Shown piece by piece: positions 54,181-64,000 of a stretch of DNA of 64,000 bases. The first letter of the stretch is position 1. Every line of letters begins with the position of its first letter. Below the pieces are notes generated by a model, which searched no databases, was not told where the DNA came from, and was given only the letters and a program-made list of their open reading frames with translations. Both the position numbers and the translations under genes were made by a program. The stretch spans positions 1-64,000 of the forward strand of contig CAJQUW010003229.1 of the NCBI GenBank assembly GCA_907163375.1, in the 5' to 3' direction. Source of the stretch: Prostheceraeus crozeri. Its lineage: Eukaryota > Platyhelminthes > Polycladida > Euryleptidae.

Positions 54181-56584
54181 TGATAATAATAATGCTTTAT
54201 TCAATCGTCATACAAAAGCGGTATGAGAGGATACCTGCGTACACATATCGAACAAATTTACAATCATGTAATACTGGCATATTTAACGAACGATTTGTTA
54301 TACAATGCAGAAGTTCTCGCGTTCGATTGAAGCACTTGGGGATGTCTAATATGAGAAACATTTTCTCTTAGGATGAAAAATTCGGAGAGAGGATGTCTGT
54401 CTTTAAAATATGCAATATTTGTCACAAGTTTGACACATATTCTGTCAAGTAAAACATGTAGATGGGGTCTATTGGTGGCTGCAGACCATTTAATAGCAAC
54501 ACGATGTAGACGTTCCAGTTTTTTGAGGTGTACCTTCTTCATATCACCTATCACTGGCCAGCAGAAAGACATATGACAAAAGACAAAGCTCATATAAGCT
54601 TCCCAGATAATACTGCTGTCGCTACAGTTGTTTCTTAATCTTTTTACGATAGACATAGCGCGACAACACTTGCTTTACATGTATTTAAAATTGGTGTCCC
54701 ATTTCAGATCACAAGAAAAATGTACTCCAAGCAGTCGGACAGAATCCTCCTGTACAATTTGAGTACCATTAATGCAAACTTTAAGGTTTGGACACACTCC
54801 ATTACGAGAAAACAACAAGCACTTGGTTTTCTTGGTGTTGACTTTTAAACCTTTACCGTCAACCCAATTACAAAAGGACTCAACAACATTTTGAATATCA
54901 TCATGTTCATTGTCGTCGTGAGAGAAGTGAATTAATGAAATATCATCTGCGCATGCCACAGCTTTGGTATTGGGAAAAGTCGGAAGGTTGTCGATAAACA
55001 AAATAAACAGAATCGGACCCAGGATTGATCCCTGGGGCACACCACTGGAAATATCAGTCCAATCGGTAAAAGTTGCATCACTTGCACGCACTCGCTGAAA
55101 TCGATTGCACAAAAACTGACGTACGAAATGAACAGTTTGAGAGTTGCAGTTAAAATAGTTTGCATGTGTGTTCAACAGTTTACAATGGCTTATGGAGTCG
55201 AAAGCCTTACAAAAATCAATGGCTAACAAGGCTGCAGAATTCTTAGAAACAGCCGTAAGGTGCTGTAATACAGAAAGTCTGACAGACAGTAGTGCATTCG
55301 TGCAATCACCAAACCTGTTGATGTAGCCAAATTGACGGTGGTGAAGGTCATGAGAAAGGGAAGGAATCAGAATCAAGTCTCTGAACAGCTTTTCGAGGAA
55401 TTTTGCTGCAAAACGGAAGGATAGAAATTGGTCTGAATTCGGGACTATCTTTCTTTACAATAGGGATGATGTTCGCGTACTTCCAAGCTTGAGGGAAGAA
55501 TGACGAGTTAAGACAGCGAGAATAGATAACAGATAGAGGAAAGGCTAGAAAATCAGCAAGAGCACGGAAGAAAAACCCAGGAATTCCATCCGGACCAGGT
55601 GAATTCGACTTACATTTTCTAATCATATGCAGAACTTGAGACTCCCTGACGGTAGAGACGGTAGACGAGATAGGGTCAATCGAGGGACTTTTGTAGGAGA
55701 AATGGTGAATGTCTGATGAGGAGAAAACGGAGCGAAACTTATCATTCAAATTGTTAGCTTTTGTAATGTCAATCGAAAGAGAAGAATTAGGCCTACTACC
55801 TTTGACTTGAGAATTTATCGATTTCCAGGAGTCAGAACACGAAGGAGAGTTGTAATACCTGTGATTAGCTTCAGAGAGTTTCATCAAGAATTCTTCTCTC
55901 AAACACAAAAATTCACCGTAATTTCCCTTCGTCAAGGCTTTATCACGAGCTTCGGAAAGGACTTAAGAGTTGTAATACCTGTGTTTAGCTTCAGAGAGTT
56001 TCATCAAGAATTCTTCTCTCAAACACAAAAATTCACCGTAATTTCCCTTCGACAAGGCTTTATCACGAGCTTCGGAAAGGACTTTAAGAGCTGGAGTGAG
56101 CCAAGGAGGGTCAATATTACGCATGCGTATTGTTTTTTCGGGACAAAAAGTGACAAACAGATAGTATATAAAGGACTGAAAACAGTTGACTGCAACATCG
56201 ATATCATCGGCTGACAAGCATAAACTAAACCAGTCAACATGAGCTAAAACTTGACAACATTGTGCGAATAATGTAGATGAAAAAGAACGCACCTTGATTT
56301 TTGTTACAATTGGTTTCGTAACCTTAGCGGGACAGATAAAAATACCACAATGATCTGAACGACCTAAAGGACTAATACAGTTTGATGGAAGAAATTTTTG
56401 ACATTGATTTGAAGCTATGATATCTAAAGTATTCTTGCCTCTGGTAGGCTGACTAACAAGTTGCTTAAGGCCATTTAACTCAAAGAAGTCAGTAATGTGA
56501 TGTCTGAGATCGTTGACATCGCCTACAATAATGGTATGAGTAGCGGGACAGTCATCAACATGTTCTTGTAGTAAGGAGATTAGA
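54181..56584 (-). mobile_element. Jockey/CR1-like LINE inserted in the Polinton A terminal repeat
   Basis: The 3' end (left) is a short ATTATTATTATCA tail. Coding order on the minus strand is the end of an endonuclease, a linker, and reverse transcriptase. It is 5'-truncated in the endonuclease. It splits the TIR copy of the membrane-protein gene. No target duplication is clear; about two bases of target seem lost. Confidence 0.85.
54264..56580 (-). pseudogene. LINE endonuclease-reverse transcriptase
   Basis: Endonuclease C-terminus at 56,300-56,580 in broken frames (GDVNDLRHHITDFFELNG, PLGRSDHCGIF with the SDH box). RT: NSPGPDGIPGFFFRALADF, LLAIDFCKAFDSISH, SSGVPQGSILGPILFILFID, then AVACADDISLIHF (catalytic ADD), TKKTKCLLFSRN and VRLLGVHFSCDLKWD. 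Frameshifts lie near 55,360 and 54,670. A 120-base tandem duplication (55,849-55,968 and 55,969-56,088) repeats forty codons of the linker region. Dead copy. Confidence 0.85.
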
Positions 56585-57157
56585 GTACTCTATCTTTATG
56601 CTTTGCTAGGTTTATCTCAGTCATAATTTCGTTTTGTGTTTTAAAAGTCCAGTCATTATCATTCTTAATTATTGAAGGATATAATGATTCCTTTTCAGTA
56701 GGTGCTGAAGGCAGAATTGACTTTTCGTTTTCTTCCACTTTTAATAAAATATTTTGACGTTTCACATTTACAAAATATTTCATATTTTAAAAATATTTCA
56801 ATTTTTCAATATTTACAAAATGTTTCATATTTACAAAATTGTATTTTTTTCTTATTTTTCATTTCTCATTCCTAAGTAATGTATGCATGACTCCCCCAGA
56901 TCGCCATAATTATTACTTTTAATTTATTTTGTAGATATTAGTATTCCTTTTTATTGTATTATTTTTTGTAACTTGGTGCATATTTTTTCTTAAATATTTT
57001 TTTAAAAAACTTGGTGCATATGTTTTCTTAAATAATTTTTAAAAAAACTTGGGTGTATGTTTTTTAAATTTATTTTAGAAAACAACTTGGGTGTATGTCC
57101 CAAAATTTATTTTGGTTGACGAGGGTGGAGGTCTGGGGAAGTCATACATACATTACT

Positions 57158-57164
57158 TAATGTC
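57158..57164. repeat. Target site duplication of Polinton A, right copy
   Basis: TAATGTC, same as 23,023-23,029. Confidence 0.8.
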
Positions 57165-58600
57165 AACTGCAACTTCAATGGTCGGAGTGCACACATTAAT
57201 TTCCCTATTTGTGACGTTGACATTTCTGTGATAGGAGTAGATGCCATATCGAAACTTGAAATCACAATTAGTGGGAGCGCTAGACCACTTGAACTTCATT
57301 CGCTCTCTGTCGACCACGTCATAAGGAATTCTCCTCAACGTTCCCAAACCTCGCTGCCGAACGATCCTACGAATCCCGTTGGGAACGTTCGTTCCCAAAC
57401 GTTGCCGAAACTTATCGGTTATACATTTTTCATCAAGCTAAAGGCAGATGCTCCAGCTTCAATAACTCAGAAACAACGTCGGATTCCTTTCGCATTACAA
57501 GGCGCAGTTGAGTCAGAGATCAGGAAACTTCTAATGAATGACATTATTGAAGAGATCGATTCTTCCGCTTGCATTTCTCCGATCGTTGTCGTTCCAAAAA
57601 CTGATGGCGAAATCAGCTTGTGCGTTGACTACAAAATAATCAATCAACATATTGTTGTGGATCAGCCAGCACCCGCTTCCTACGGCCGAAGAGATTTTTG
57701 CCAAATTAACTGGTGTCAAAGTCTTTTCAAAGGTGGATCTGCGTTCGGTGTACCATCAGTTGAAGATTCGTGCCGATTCTCGTGACCTCACTGTATTGAC
57801 TTCCCATTCGGACTCTTCAGGTGTAAACGCCTTCCGTTTGGTCTTGCGAACGCTCCAAGCGCGTATATGAATGTAATCGACATCCTTCGTGACTGCCAAA
57901 ACACCGTTGTCAATATTAAATTACCGTGCTACCTAGATGATATTCTAGTATTCGGAAAGACTATTCAGGAGCATGACCAATGTTTGCACATTACTTTGGA
58001 TCGTTTGTCTTCCCATGGCATGACTTTGAATGAGAAGAAATGCGTGTACAGACAAAGATCAGTTCAATTTCTCGGGAGAATGATTGGCCCGGACGGAATT
58101 TCTCCACTTCCTACAATTCTGGAAGCCATTGTCAACGCCCCTGTGCCTCATGACAAACAATCGCTGAGATCATTTCTTGGGTTAGCCAATTTTTATCGTA
58201 CATTCATTCCCGATGCCGCTCCCTACGAACTCCTGAAAGATAATATTCGATTCCAATGGTCTGGCAGACAACAAAGTGATTTCGAGACACTGAAAACTTC
58301 CCTCGCCAATTTCGTTCCCCTGGAGTTTTTCAATCCTGATCTGAACAGACCTACCTTCATCATTGCTGATGCTTCTGGCTACTGAATTTCAGTCATCCTT
58401 TCACAAGAAGATAGTGAAGCGGGAGAAGAACGTCCAGTTTACTTCCTCAGCAGAAAACTTCCGGGCATGGAGCGAAACTACTCAGTCTCAGAGAAAGAGT
58501 TCCTTGCTGACCTCTGTGGTATTGAAAGACTATCAATTTCTGTACGGGCGTCATTTTACCGTGCGCACCGTAGATTCACAAATACATGTACACTGAACAG
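57158..58600 (+). pseudogene. pol: Gypsy-1 protease end, reverse transcriptase and RNase H
   Basis: Continues the protease of 22,820-23,029. RT: GYTFFIKLKADAPASITQKQ, IEEIDSSACISPIVVVPKTD, a VDLRSVYHQL motif in another frame, LPCYLDDILVFGKT with the YLDD box, CVYRQRSVQFLGRMIGPDG; then the connection LGLANFYRTFIP, ETLKTSLANFVPLEFFNPD and RNase H with DASGY and KEFLADLCGIERL. Frameshifts near 57,670, 57,820 and stops near 58,383 disable it. It ends about 58,600, before integrase. Confidence 0.85.
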
Positions 58601-58659
58601 CGATTTCTGTACCGCTACTTTTGAAAAATCTAAGTTGAATATACCGTATTCTCTGTAAG

Positions 58660-59454
58660 TGAAGCCCACTCTCCAATAGAGGCACACTCCTAGAATCATC
58701 CATATAGAATTTTTATATATTTGAATTATGGTGGATATAGAATTTTTTTGATTTGTCCATGGATATGGTGGAGACATTTTTGAATGAATATTTCCACAAA
58801 TGCTGCTGCAATTATTTCAGATGTACTACTAAGAAAACACGTTTTCGCAAATAGTGGTTGATAATAAAGTGAAAAATCACAAAACCTGAAGTGAACTCGG
58901 AATGAAAATGTGCTTCGAGGAATGGTCTCATCGAGCATGTGAAGCAACTTGAAATGAAGCTGAATGTCTACTGAGGTGACACATTCGTACTTGCTATCTA
59001 GCTGATGGCTAGGTGATTGCTCGATTGCTAAGATACATAGTCTGTTGCGCCGTTTCCTTTGGCAAGCAAAAGTTGAAACTGGCGAAAAATGATTTGGGTG
59101 AATGGTGCGAATAATAAAACTGTTTTCTGAGTGCTATTCAAGATTCTCATAAAGATACCGTTTAACGATGTTTTTAATGCTGATTTGTTGAATCACTATC
59201 TGTCGCCGGTCTCAAGGTAGGTCCCACTCTCAAATGAAAGCCCACCAAAATTATTGCAAAATAAATGGAAGCCCTGGATTTTAATTAGAGAATGCGATAA
59301 CCAAAATGATTTTAGAAAAAAATTGAGACAGCGAGTATCGTTTTGAGAGCATGATAGTTCTAATTTGATAATTGAGTTATCAAATGAGGAACTTAATTTC
59401 TTATATCAGTTTAACTTTGTTTCTAACAACAGTTAAATCCTAGCACTGAGTGGA

Positions 59455-59456
<2 letters not shown>
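58660..59456. other. Non-coding stretch
   Basis: No gene recognised. The short words AAGCCCACTCTCCAAT and GTCCCACTCTCAAATG near 58,662 and 59,221 resemble each other in the same orientation and may be a decayed direct repeat. Confidence 0.4.

Positions 59457-59509
<53 letters not shown>
59457..59509. repeat. (TA)n microsatellite
   Basis: About 26 TA units next to the Penelope-like element arm. Confidence 0.95.
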
Positions 59510-59511
<2 letters not shown>

Positions 59512-59513
<2 letters not shown>

Positions 59514-60555
59514 TAAAGTAATACGACACCCAAAAGATAAAAGAAAAACAAGCCAGATAACTGAAACAGCTCGACCGGTTTCTGCCTGTTGCAGGCTTCT
59601 CAAGGGCATAAATGATTTATTCACAGAATCTAATATCTTTCATATACATCCAACTAATGTAAACAAAATACAAAATAATATTGTATTATTATTGTATTAT
59701 ATATTTGTATTATTCTTATGTAAAGACCTACAACCCAAATAACCCCAACGTATATCATGAAATAATCAAACCCTCTTTTTCAAGTTTAAAACTTACTCCT
59801 ATATTTAAGAACTACACTTTACGAAATAGTTACAAACAACCCAAATCATTATTGAACATTTTAGCAAGAAGAAATCGCATTCCGTTAACTGGAGTGAAGA
59901 AATGTAGTAACAAGAGGTGTGAATGTTGCAAATCATTAATTGTTGGAACATCCTTTCCCTATGAAATAATGGGGGAAACAAAAACTTTTAACGTTAAACA
60001 TAACATGAACTGCGAAACAAAAGACGTAATTTATGCATTGCAATGTCAGGGATGTGAAGGTACATACATCGGTCAAACTGGTGACTCATTACGAGCAAGA
60101 GTGCGGGTGCATCGGCAGCAGATTCGCGACGACAATTACCGATCTCTTTACGTTAGTAATCACATTTTTAATTGCGCTCATGATTCAGAGTTGAAGTTCC
60201 GTGTTATGCCAATTCTCAAATTGCCACATAACTGTGCAAGAGCATACCGTGAAGAGAAAGAGAAATTATGTATAAAAATCATAAAACCATCGCTAAATCG
60301 AGATATGTGAAATGCCATCTATTGAAATTTATCTCTGCCTACATAGATATTAATTTGAGATTTTGTTGACATCTTATTACTTCACCTTTTCTTATATATC
60401 TAAGTTACATTAGTTGGATGTATATGAAAGATATTAGATTCTGTGAATAAATCATTTATGCCCTTGAGAAGCCTGCAACAGGCAGAAACCGGTCCGGCTG
60501 TTTCAGTTATCTGGCTTGTTTTTCTTTTATCTTTTGGGTGTCGTATAACTTTACA
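59512..60555. mobile_element. Penelope-like element remnant with 151-bp inverted arms
   Basis: 59,512-59,662 and 60,405-60,555 are nearly perfect inverted copies (ends TGTAAAGT... and ...ACTTTACA). Between them is only a GIY-YIG reading frame, no RT. Penelope-like elements carry such flanking repeats, sometimes inverted, with hammerhead-like motifs. In each arm GCCTGCAACAGGCAGAAAC resembles the stem II-GAAA part of a hammerhead, but the CTGANGA core is replaced by TTGAGAAG. Confidence 0.75.
59681..60310 (+). CDS. GIY-YIG endonuclease domain of a Penelope-like element
   Basis: Open frame of 209 codons. The first third is linker-like (PKSLLNILARRNRIPLTGV); then a Cys-rich finger CSNKRCECC, then the nuclease: DVIYALQCQGCEGTYIGQTG with the GIY-YIG-equivalent VIYALQ and TYIGQT, RARVRVHRQQI with the catalytic-type arginine, and SNHIFNC and EEKEKLCIKIIKPSLN with a glutamate and final Asn. 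The nuclease would nick target DNA for priming. The RT half upstream is missing. The frame is intact, which suggests a fairly recent insertion. Confidence 0.8.
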   Translation: MYYYCIIYLYYSYVKTYNPNNPNVYHEIIKPSFSSLKLTPIFKNYTLRNSYKQPKSLLNILARRNRIPLTGVKKCSNKRCECCKSLIVGTSFPYEIMGETKTFNVKHNMNCETKDVIYALQCQGCEGTYIGQTGDSLRARVRVHRQQIRDDNYRSLYVSNHIFNCAHDSELKFRVMPILKLPHNCARAYREEKEKLCIKIIKPSLNRDM

Positions 60556-60628
60556 TTATTGAATACCATTTTTGATTTAAACCTTTTGGTATATATATAT
60601 ATTTATCAAATCTCAACAGATGTAACCA

Positions 60629-60670
60629 CCACGAGACATGTTTCGGCCTGTTGGGCCTCATCAGTCGTGG
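60629..60670 (-). ncRNA. Hammerhead ribozyme (minimal type I)
   Basis: The minus strand reads, 5' to 3': CCACGA, core CTGATGA, stem II GGCC-CAACA-GGCC, core GAAA, a tiny stem III (C-AU-G), cleavage triplet GUC, and TCGTGG, which pairs perfectly with CCACGA as stem I. All conserved core nucleotides are present. Very short stem III is characteristic of hammerheads from Penelope-like and other retroelements. It should self-cleave after GUC, in RNA from the minus strand. Confidence 0.85.
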
Positions 60671-60742
60671 GTAGGTTTGAACCAGCGACGTTGGAGCTAG
60701 AGGACGTGCAAGCATACCCTCTAACCACAAGGCCACCGGACC
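60669..60742 (-). repeat. tRNA-derived head of the hammerhead unit
   Basis: TGGCCTTGTGGTTAGAGGG is an A-box and D-arm, CGCTGGTTCAAACCTACCC carries a B-box and partial T-arm, and the ends GGTCCGG/CTACCC do not form a normal acceptor stem. Its role would be an internal RNA polymerase III promoter. It directly adjoins the ribozyme. Confidence 0.7.
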
Positions 60743-60849
60743 ATCTGTTGAGAGCGCGAATTAGCCAGGAAGGCACTGCTTTAACGCAGGCACACTGCTT
60801 TAACGCATATATATATATTATAATTTTTGAATTTTATATGTGACGGAAT

Positions 60850-63510
60850 CTGAAAGACCAAATAGGGGCACATTAATAAATACGCATCAATAAATTGGTA
60901 AATGGTAGCTGAACGACAATGACATCAATCGTAAACAGCGGTAGGGAATCACGCATTATATTCGTTAGTTCTGTAGCCGCATTTAATCGCTGCGCGTCAA
61001 CAATGCAAGTCGGTAATTCACAAATTTTTATGTCAGCAGTTCTAGTGCAGACCAGCTCCAACATCAAGACCCAAAACGAAGTGGAGGCTGTTTCTTTTTG
61101 CCGAGAAATTTCAGGGAAAAGTATTGATAACTGCTTTTTAATTACAATATGCTTATTCACATTCACAAAATCTGTCTTTCCTTAGTTATACAATATTCTG
61201 CGCGTCAATTGCTTTCCTTAGTGGTATCTTAATCTCTCACCAATGGAGGAAGTTCGCTTATTTACCTACGATGAAACAGAACGATGAAGTCAGGAAATAT
61301 AATCATGACAGTCGAACTTAGATTATTGGCATCTCTGTTCATTCTTCCATCCGTGATTCATTCTAAAGCGAAGCCTTCAATTCGAGTGCTCATGTCTGCT
61401 CGAGCTAATCAAACTTCCTCAATCTTGCATCAACCAAATAGATGCAACTAAATAGTATCACTTCATTGTGTTTCATTCGGTATGGAGAGCAGAACCGATA
61501 TTTGATCTGGAGGACATTTCACCCACATTTCACATTTCACTGTCGTTCACTATCCTGGACATCTTTTTCAAGTATAACATTTTTTGTTCAGGCTTAATTG
61601 AACTCATTTTCTATCGATTTTTAGAGACATTCAGTCATTGAATAGTGATCTTGATCTATAATTATGTAATAGAGTGTAACGGACAGCTTTGTTCCATACC
61701 ATAAGAATTTTGTGACCAAATGTGTGAGCTACGTGAAACGAAGATGTAATAACTAAGAAAGTGAAAGCTATACTTCAGAAAAATTACTGAAATTACTGAT
61801 TGATGCAGTTGATTACAATGCACACGTCGGCGTGCTGAATATATAAAGTAATTTGAATTTCACATGAATAATTCATTGAATCAATAATAGACTTCGCTAA
61901 AACAATGTTTTTAGTTGAAAAAAAATGAGAAATTGTGCCTTTTGAGACAAAAATGCAAATACTGTTGTTTGTCCAAAAATAAATGATGTTAGAGAAGCCA
62001 ATGACTTATTTTTAACTCCATTACAAGCTCTATCAAGCTCTTTGGTTTAAGATGAACCCAGGTGCGGTGTAGGTCAAGGTCCGCCAATTTTTAAGATATC
62101 TTTGACGTTTTATACTTGACATTTCTGTTAAACTGCGTTGATGCACAATCGAGTTTAACTTATTCAGATCGCAATCATGTCGATCATGACAAACTCAATC
62201 ATTAGACGTTGATAGTTTGGATATGAATATGGATCCATAACACTTCCCATAACAGAAACCCATAACATTGTCCTTTAGAATGATTCTATCAGTGGATCTA
62301 CAGAGTGACGTGTTCTTCACAGAGCGAGTCATGAAAAGCGATTCATAGGAGGATGAGTTAATTTTTTCGCTTTTCTGTTGGCGGGGTAAGTCAATAACAA
62401 CATGGCAGTTTTCTTTGCGGGCGCGAGTCTTAACTTATTATTGCTGCTTTAAACGCGTGTTTGCGAATAGTTGCGTACGCATTAAGTTAGGGGCAATGTA
62501 TATAATCTCATGAGAACTATTAAATAGGATAAACATCTTCGTGAATCTTAAAGCATGAACTGATTGCTCAATCATAATTTGCTACTGAATTCAGTTAATT
62601 CAGTTGTTCGACCATCTCCAGAAGTGGTGCCTTCGGAAAAGATCTCGGCGTAGGTCCAAAGCCGCTCAGCTTGACCATGCCATGACATGACTTGCTCCAC
62701 GACTCAGAGAAAGAACCATTTCAGCATTAACAAACAGTGCGTCCTAACTTCGTATTGCCGAAGCCGTTCGGATCGCCCGTTTTGTGTGCACACATGGGCG
62801 ACGCATCAAGGGGGCAGGGTGACATTGTCCCCCTCACTACTTGAGTTGGAGGTGATTGGCCCTCTCTCGAAGGCATTATTTCTGTCTTTCTGAGCATTAC
62901 CACTGCTCGCTTTCAAGACTGTCATTTGAGAAGCGAATGAATAGAAAGCTTGGCTAATTTTCTTGGCTTTTTACGAATATATGATCATCATTGTTATATC
63001 ACCTGCCTCTGAATCATCCCATCATTTATCGCTTTGTTAGACCGAATCAGTTCATTTACTTCCACGCCTTCGACACCGCACGTTCGACCCTCTCATTATG
63101 TGAGTGCTTTTATGCTGTTTCGTCAAATCGATCAATCAAAACTCATCAGGAGGATCAGGCATCGCTTTAATTCCTCTGAGACTCAAATCAACAACAATCT
63201 CCGAAGTGAGTTGAGACCCTAAATCATAGGTCTATACAAAACGGTTTCCAGTGCATGCTAAAATGTCATTTTCGAACGCCTTATATAAATTGAATAAACA
63301 AAATGAAAATGGCTTCTATGAATATATAAAATTAGCATGTACGGTTGTGGCACACGATCCTTTGATCAACCAGTGATAATTAATTCACTACATAGTTGGC
63401 GCATGGCTTGGGAATGTACCAAGTATAAAATATTGCAAATTGACTAGTCTAATATGCTCGCGGCCGAAAAGAACGAGGACACCAAAAGAAATCATGCTTA
63501 TTTTCGAATT
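60850..63510. other. Non-coding stretch
   Basis: No gene or element recognised. Open frames near 60,873-61,185, 62,687 and 63,034 have no visible features and occur on both strands over each other. Confidence 0.45.
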
Positions 63511-63516
63511 AAAGGC

Positions 63517-64000
63517 TTAATAATATGTGTGGCCACCACACTTCTGGATGCATTGTTGCAACCGGTTCAGGAGACTGTTCAGGAGGTCTTGGATGACAGG
63601 TTGAGGTATCATGCTCCACTCATCTAGTAGTCGCTGCGCAAGTGTTCTCAAATCTGTCGGAGGATTTGGCTGATTTTCGTAATAGAGTCGGCACACATCT
63701 CCCATTACGTCCCACAGGTGTTCAATTGGAGACAAGACTGGACTGGACTGCATGCAGGCCATTACAACACTTCAACAGACGATTGCTCCAACGTCTCCGT
63801 AACGATGCGTGAAACGTGAGGTCGAGTGTCATCCTGCTGGAGATCATGCTCGTGGATGGTAGGAATGACTACGGGACTGATTATCTGAGACACATGTCAC
63901 AGCGACTGTTCTCCCGTTCCTCCATATTCCACCCCAAATCATCACAGACTCGCCATGATGCCTATCGTGCTAACAAACGCCGAGCTCATTGCCATTCGCC
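63517..64000 (-). pseudogene. Tc1-like transposase, runs off the right edge
   Basis: The frame 63,517-63,762 reads SPVLSPIEHLWDVMGDVCRL, with the C-terminal signature SPIEHLWD of Tc1 transposases including the catalytic final acidic residue, and ends CIQKCGGHTYY. Upstream, in shifted frames to the window edge, are LQQDDTRPHVSRIVTETL (second catalytic Asp in QQDDTRPH) and MIWGGIW-like sequence near 63,930. At least three frameshifts. The rest of the element is outside the window. Confidence 0.8.

Larger units (their letters stand above)
23030..57157. mobile_element. Polinton/Maverick A (outer, chimeric, heavily interrupted)
   Basis: Ends are AGTAATGTATGTATGACT (left, 23,030) and its inverted copy (right, to 57,157), flanked by TAATGTC on both sides. 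Polintons make 6-base target duplications; here AATGTC plus one shared T. Without Polinton B (16,395 bases plus duplication), Harbinger (1,413) and the LINE (about 2.4 kb) it would be about 13.9 kb. Genes: membrane protein, conserved Polinton protein and penton-like on plus; ATPase and an alternative polymerase block on minus; capsid remnant, pX-like, PLA2-integrase on plus; protease on minus. Virtually every gene is broken. Confidence 0.9.
54079..57157 (-). repeat. Right terminal inverted repeat of Polinton A, interrupted by a LINE
   Basis: Inverted match to 23,030-23,612. From the end inward: GTCATACATACATTACT, a roughly 250-base non-coding part with duplicated AACTTGGGTGTATGT words, then the start of the membrane-protein gene (56,580-56,783). 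After the LINE the gene resumes at 54,180 with YMKDKESQLLLKLEHYDKL and diverges from the left copy at about 54,079. Confidence 0.85.
22078..58600 (+). mobile_element. Gypsy-1: LTR retrotransposon split by the nested Polintons
   Basis: Gag and the start of protease lie at 22,078-23,029; the rest of protease, RT and RNase H lie at 57,158-58,600. The 34-kb gap is Polinton A and its own passengers. The left part stops at codon-phase TAATGTC (23,023-23,029) and the same seven bases restart the frame at 57,158-57,164, so one copy is the target duplication and the two halves are in phase. Integrase and a 3' LTR are missing after 58,600. Confidence 0.85.
60611..60753 (-). repeat. tRNA-like/hammerhead unit bounded by 12-bp inverted repeats
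   Basis: TCTCAACAGATG (60,611-60,622) and CATCTGTTGAGA (60,742-60,753) are perfect inverted copies bounding a 143-base unit. On the minus strand it holds a tRNA-like head and then a complete hammerhead ribozyme. AT microsatellites lie on both sides. It looks like a SINE-type or retrozyme-like unit. Beyond it, at 60,770-60,805, ACTGCTTTAACGCA is duplicated. Confidence 0.75.

Noticed and set aside
59433-59624. Minus-strand frame encoding alternating Ile-Tyr
   Set aside because: It is a translation of the (TA)n microsatellite and the inverted arm.
60538-60843. Plus-strand frame across the hammerhead unit
   Set aside because: It reads through the tRNA-like and ribozyme sequence, which are on the other strand and explain the conservation.

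Overview
The window looks like a gene-poor stretch of an AT-rich invertebrate (metazoan) genome made almost entirely of old and nested mobile elements. Evidence for an animal host is the mix of Gypsy and BEL/Pao LTR retrotransposons, Penelope-like GIY-YIG elements, a jockey/CR1-like LINE, Tc1/mariner, Harbinger and Polinton/Maverick DNA elements, a tRNA-derived unit with a hammerhead ribozyme, and no recognisable host gene, rRNA or bacterial operon. The species cannot be named from the sequence.

Layout. 1-22,000: a partial zinc-finger-like reading frame at the left edge, a G-tract repeat array (1.1-2.6 kb), a long palindrome (4.0 kb), fragments of Tc1/mariner, GIY-YIG, BEL/Pao gag (10.1-11.5 kb), a rearranged minus-strand Gypsy copy (13.3-17.0 kb), a retroelement-associated nuclease-like domain (17.0-17.7 kb), a foldback MITE (19.4 kb) and a LINE endonuclease fragment (21 kb). 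22,078-58,600: one Gypsy retrotransposon, split by a large nest. Polinton A (23,030-57,157) sits in its pol frame. Inside A are Polinton B (25,125-41,519, exact 6-bp target duplication TGAAGT), a Harbinger element (42,529-43,941) that itself carries a 309-bp MITE with a 9-bp target duplication, and a LINE (about 54.18-56.58 kb). 59,457-60,840: (AT)n, a Penelope-like element with 151-bp inverted arms, and a 143-bp tRNA-like plus hammerhead unit. The right edge is a Tc1 transposase pseudogene.

Polinton B is the best preserved piece. Read inward from its right end it encodes a membrane protein, a conserved Polinton protein, a penton-like minor capsid protein, an FtsK/HerA-type packaging ATPase, a small unknown, a protein-primed family B DNA polymerase, an unknown gene on the opposite strand, a fiber-like coiled coil, a core protein, the double jelly-roll major capsid protein, a pX-like core peptide, a phospholipase A2-integrase fusion and an adenain-like protease: a full replication, integration and virion-building set. 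Most of the large genes carry one to a few frameshifts or stops, while the core, fiber, small unknown, conserved-protein and membrane frames are open. Polinton A is a relative with homologous end genes, but its centre carries a different polymerase (with HNH-like and C2H2 fingers) and a second, different packaging ATPase, so it looks chimeric.

The most unusual signals are the dispersed GC-rich triloop hairpins in Polinton B, the recurrent TAAAA(A)ATG start context of its genes, the PLA2-integrase fusion seen in both Polintons, and the tRNA-like/hammerhead unit at 60.6 kb.
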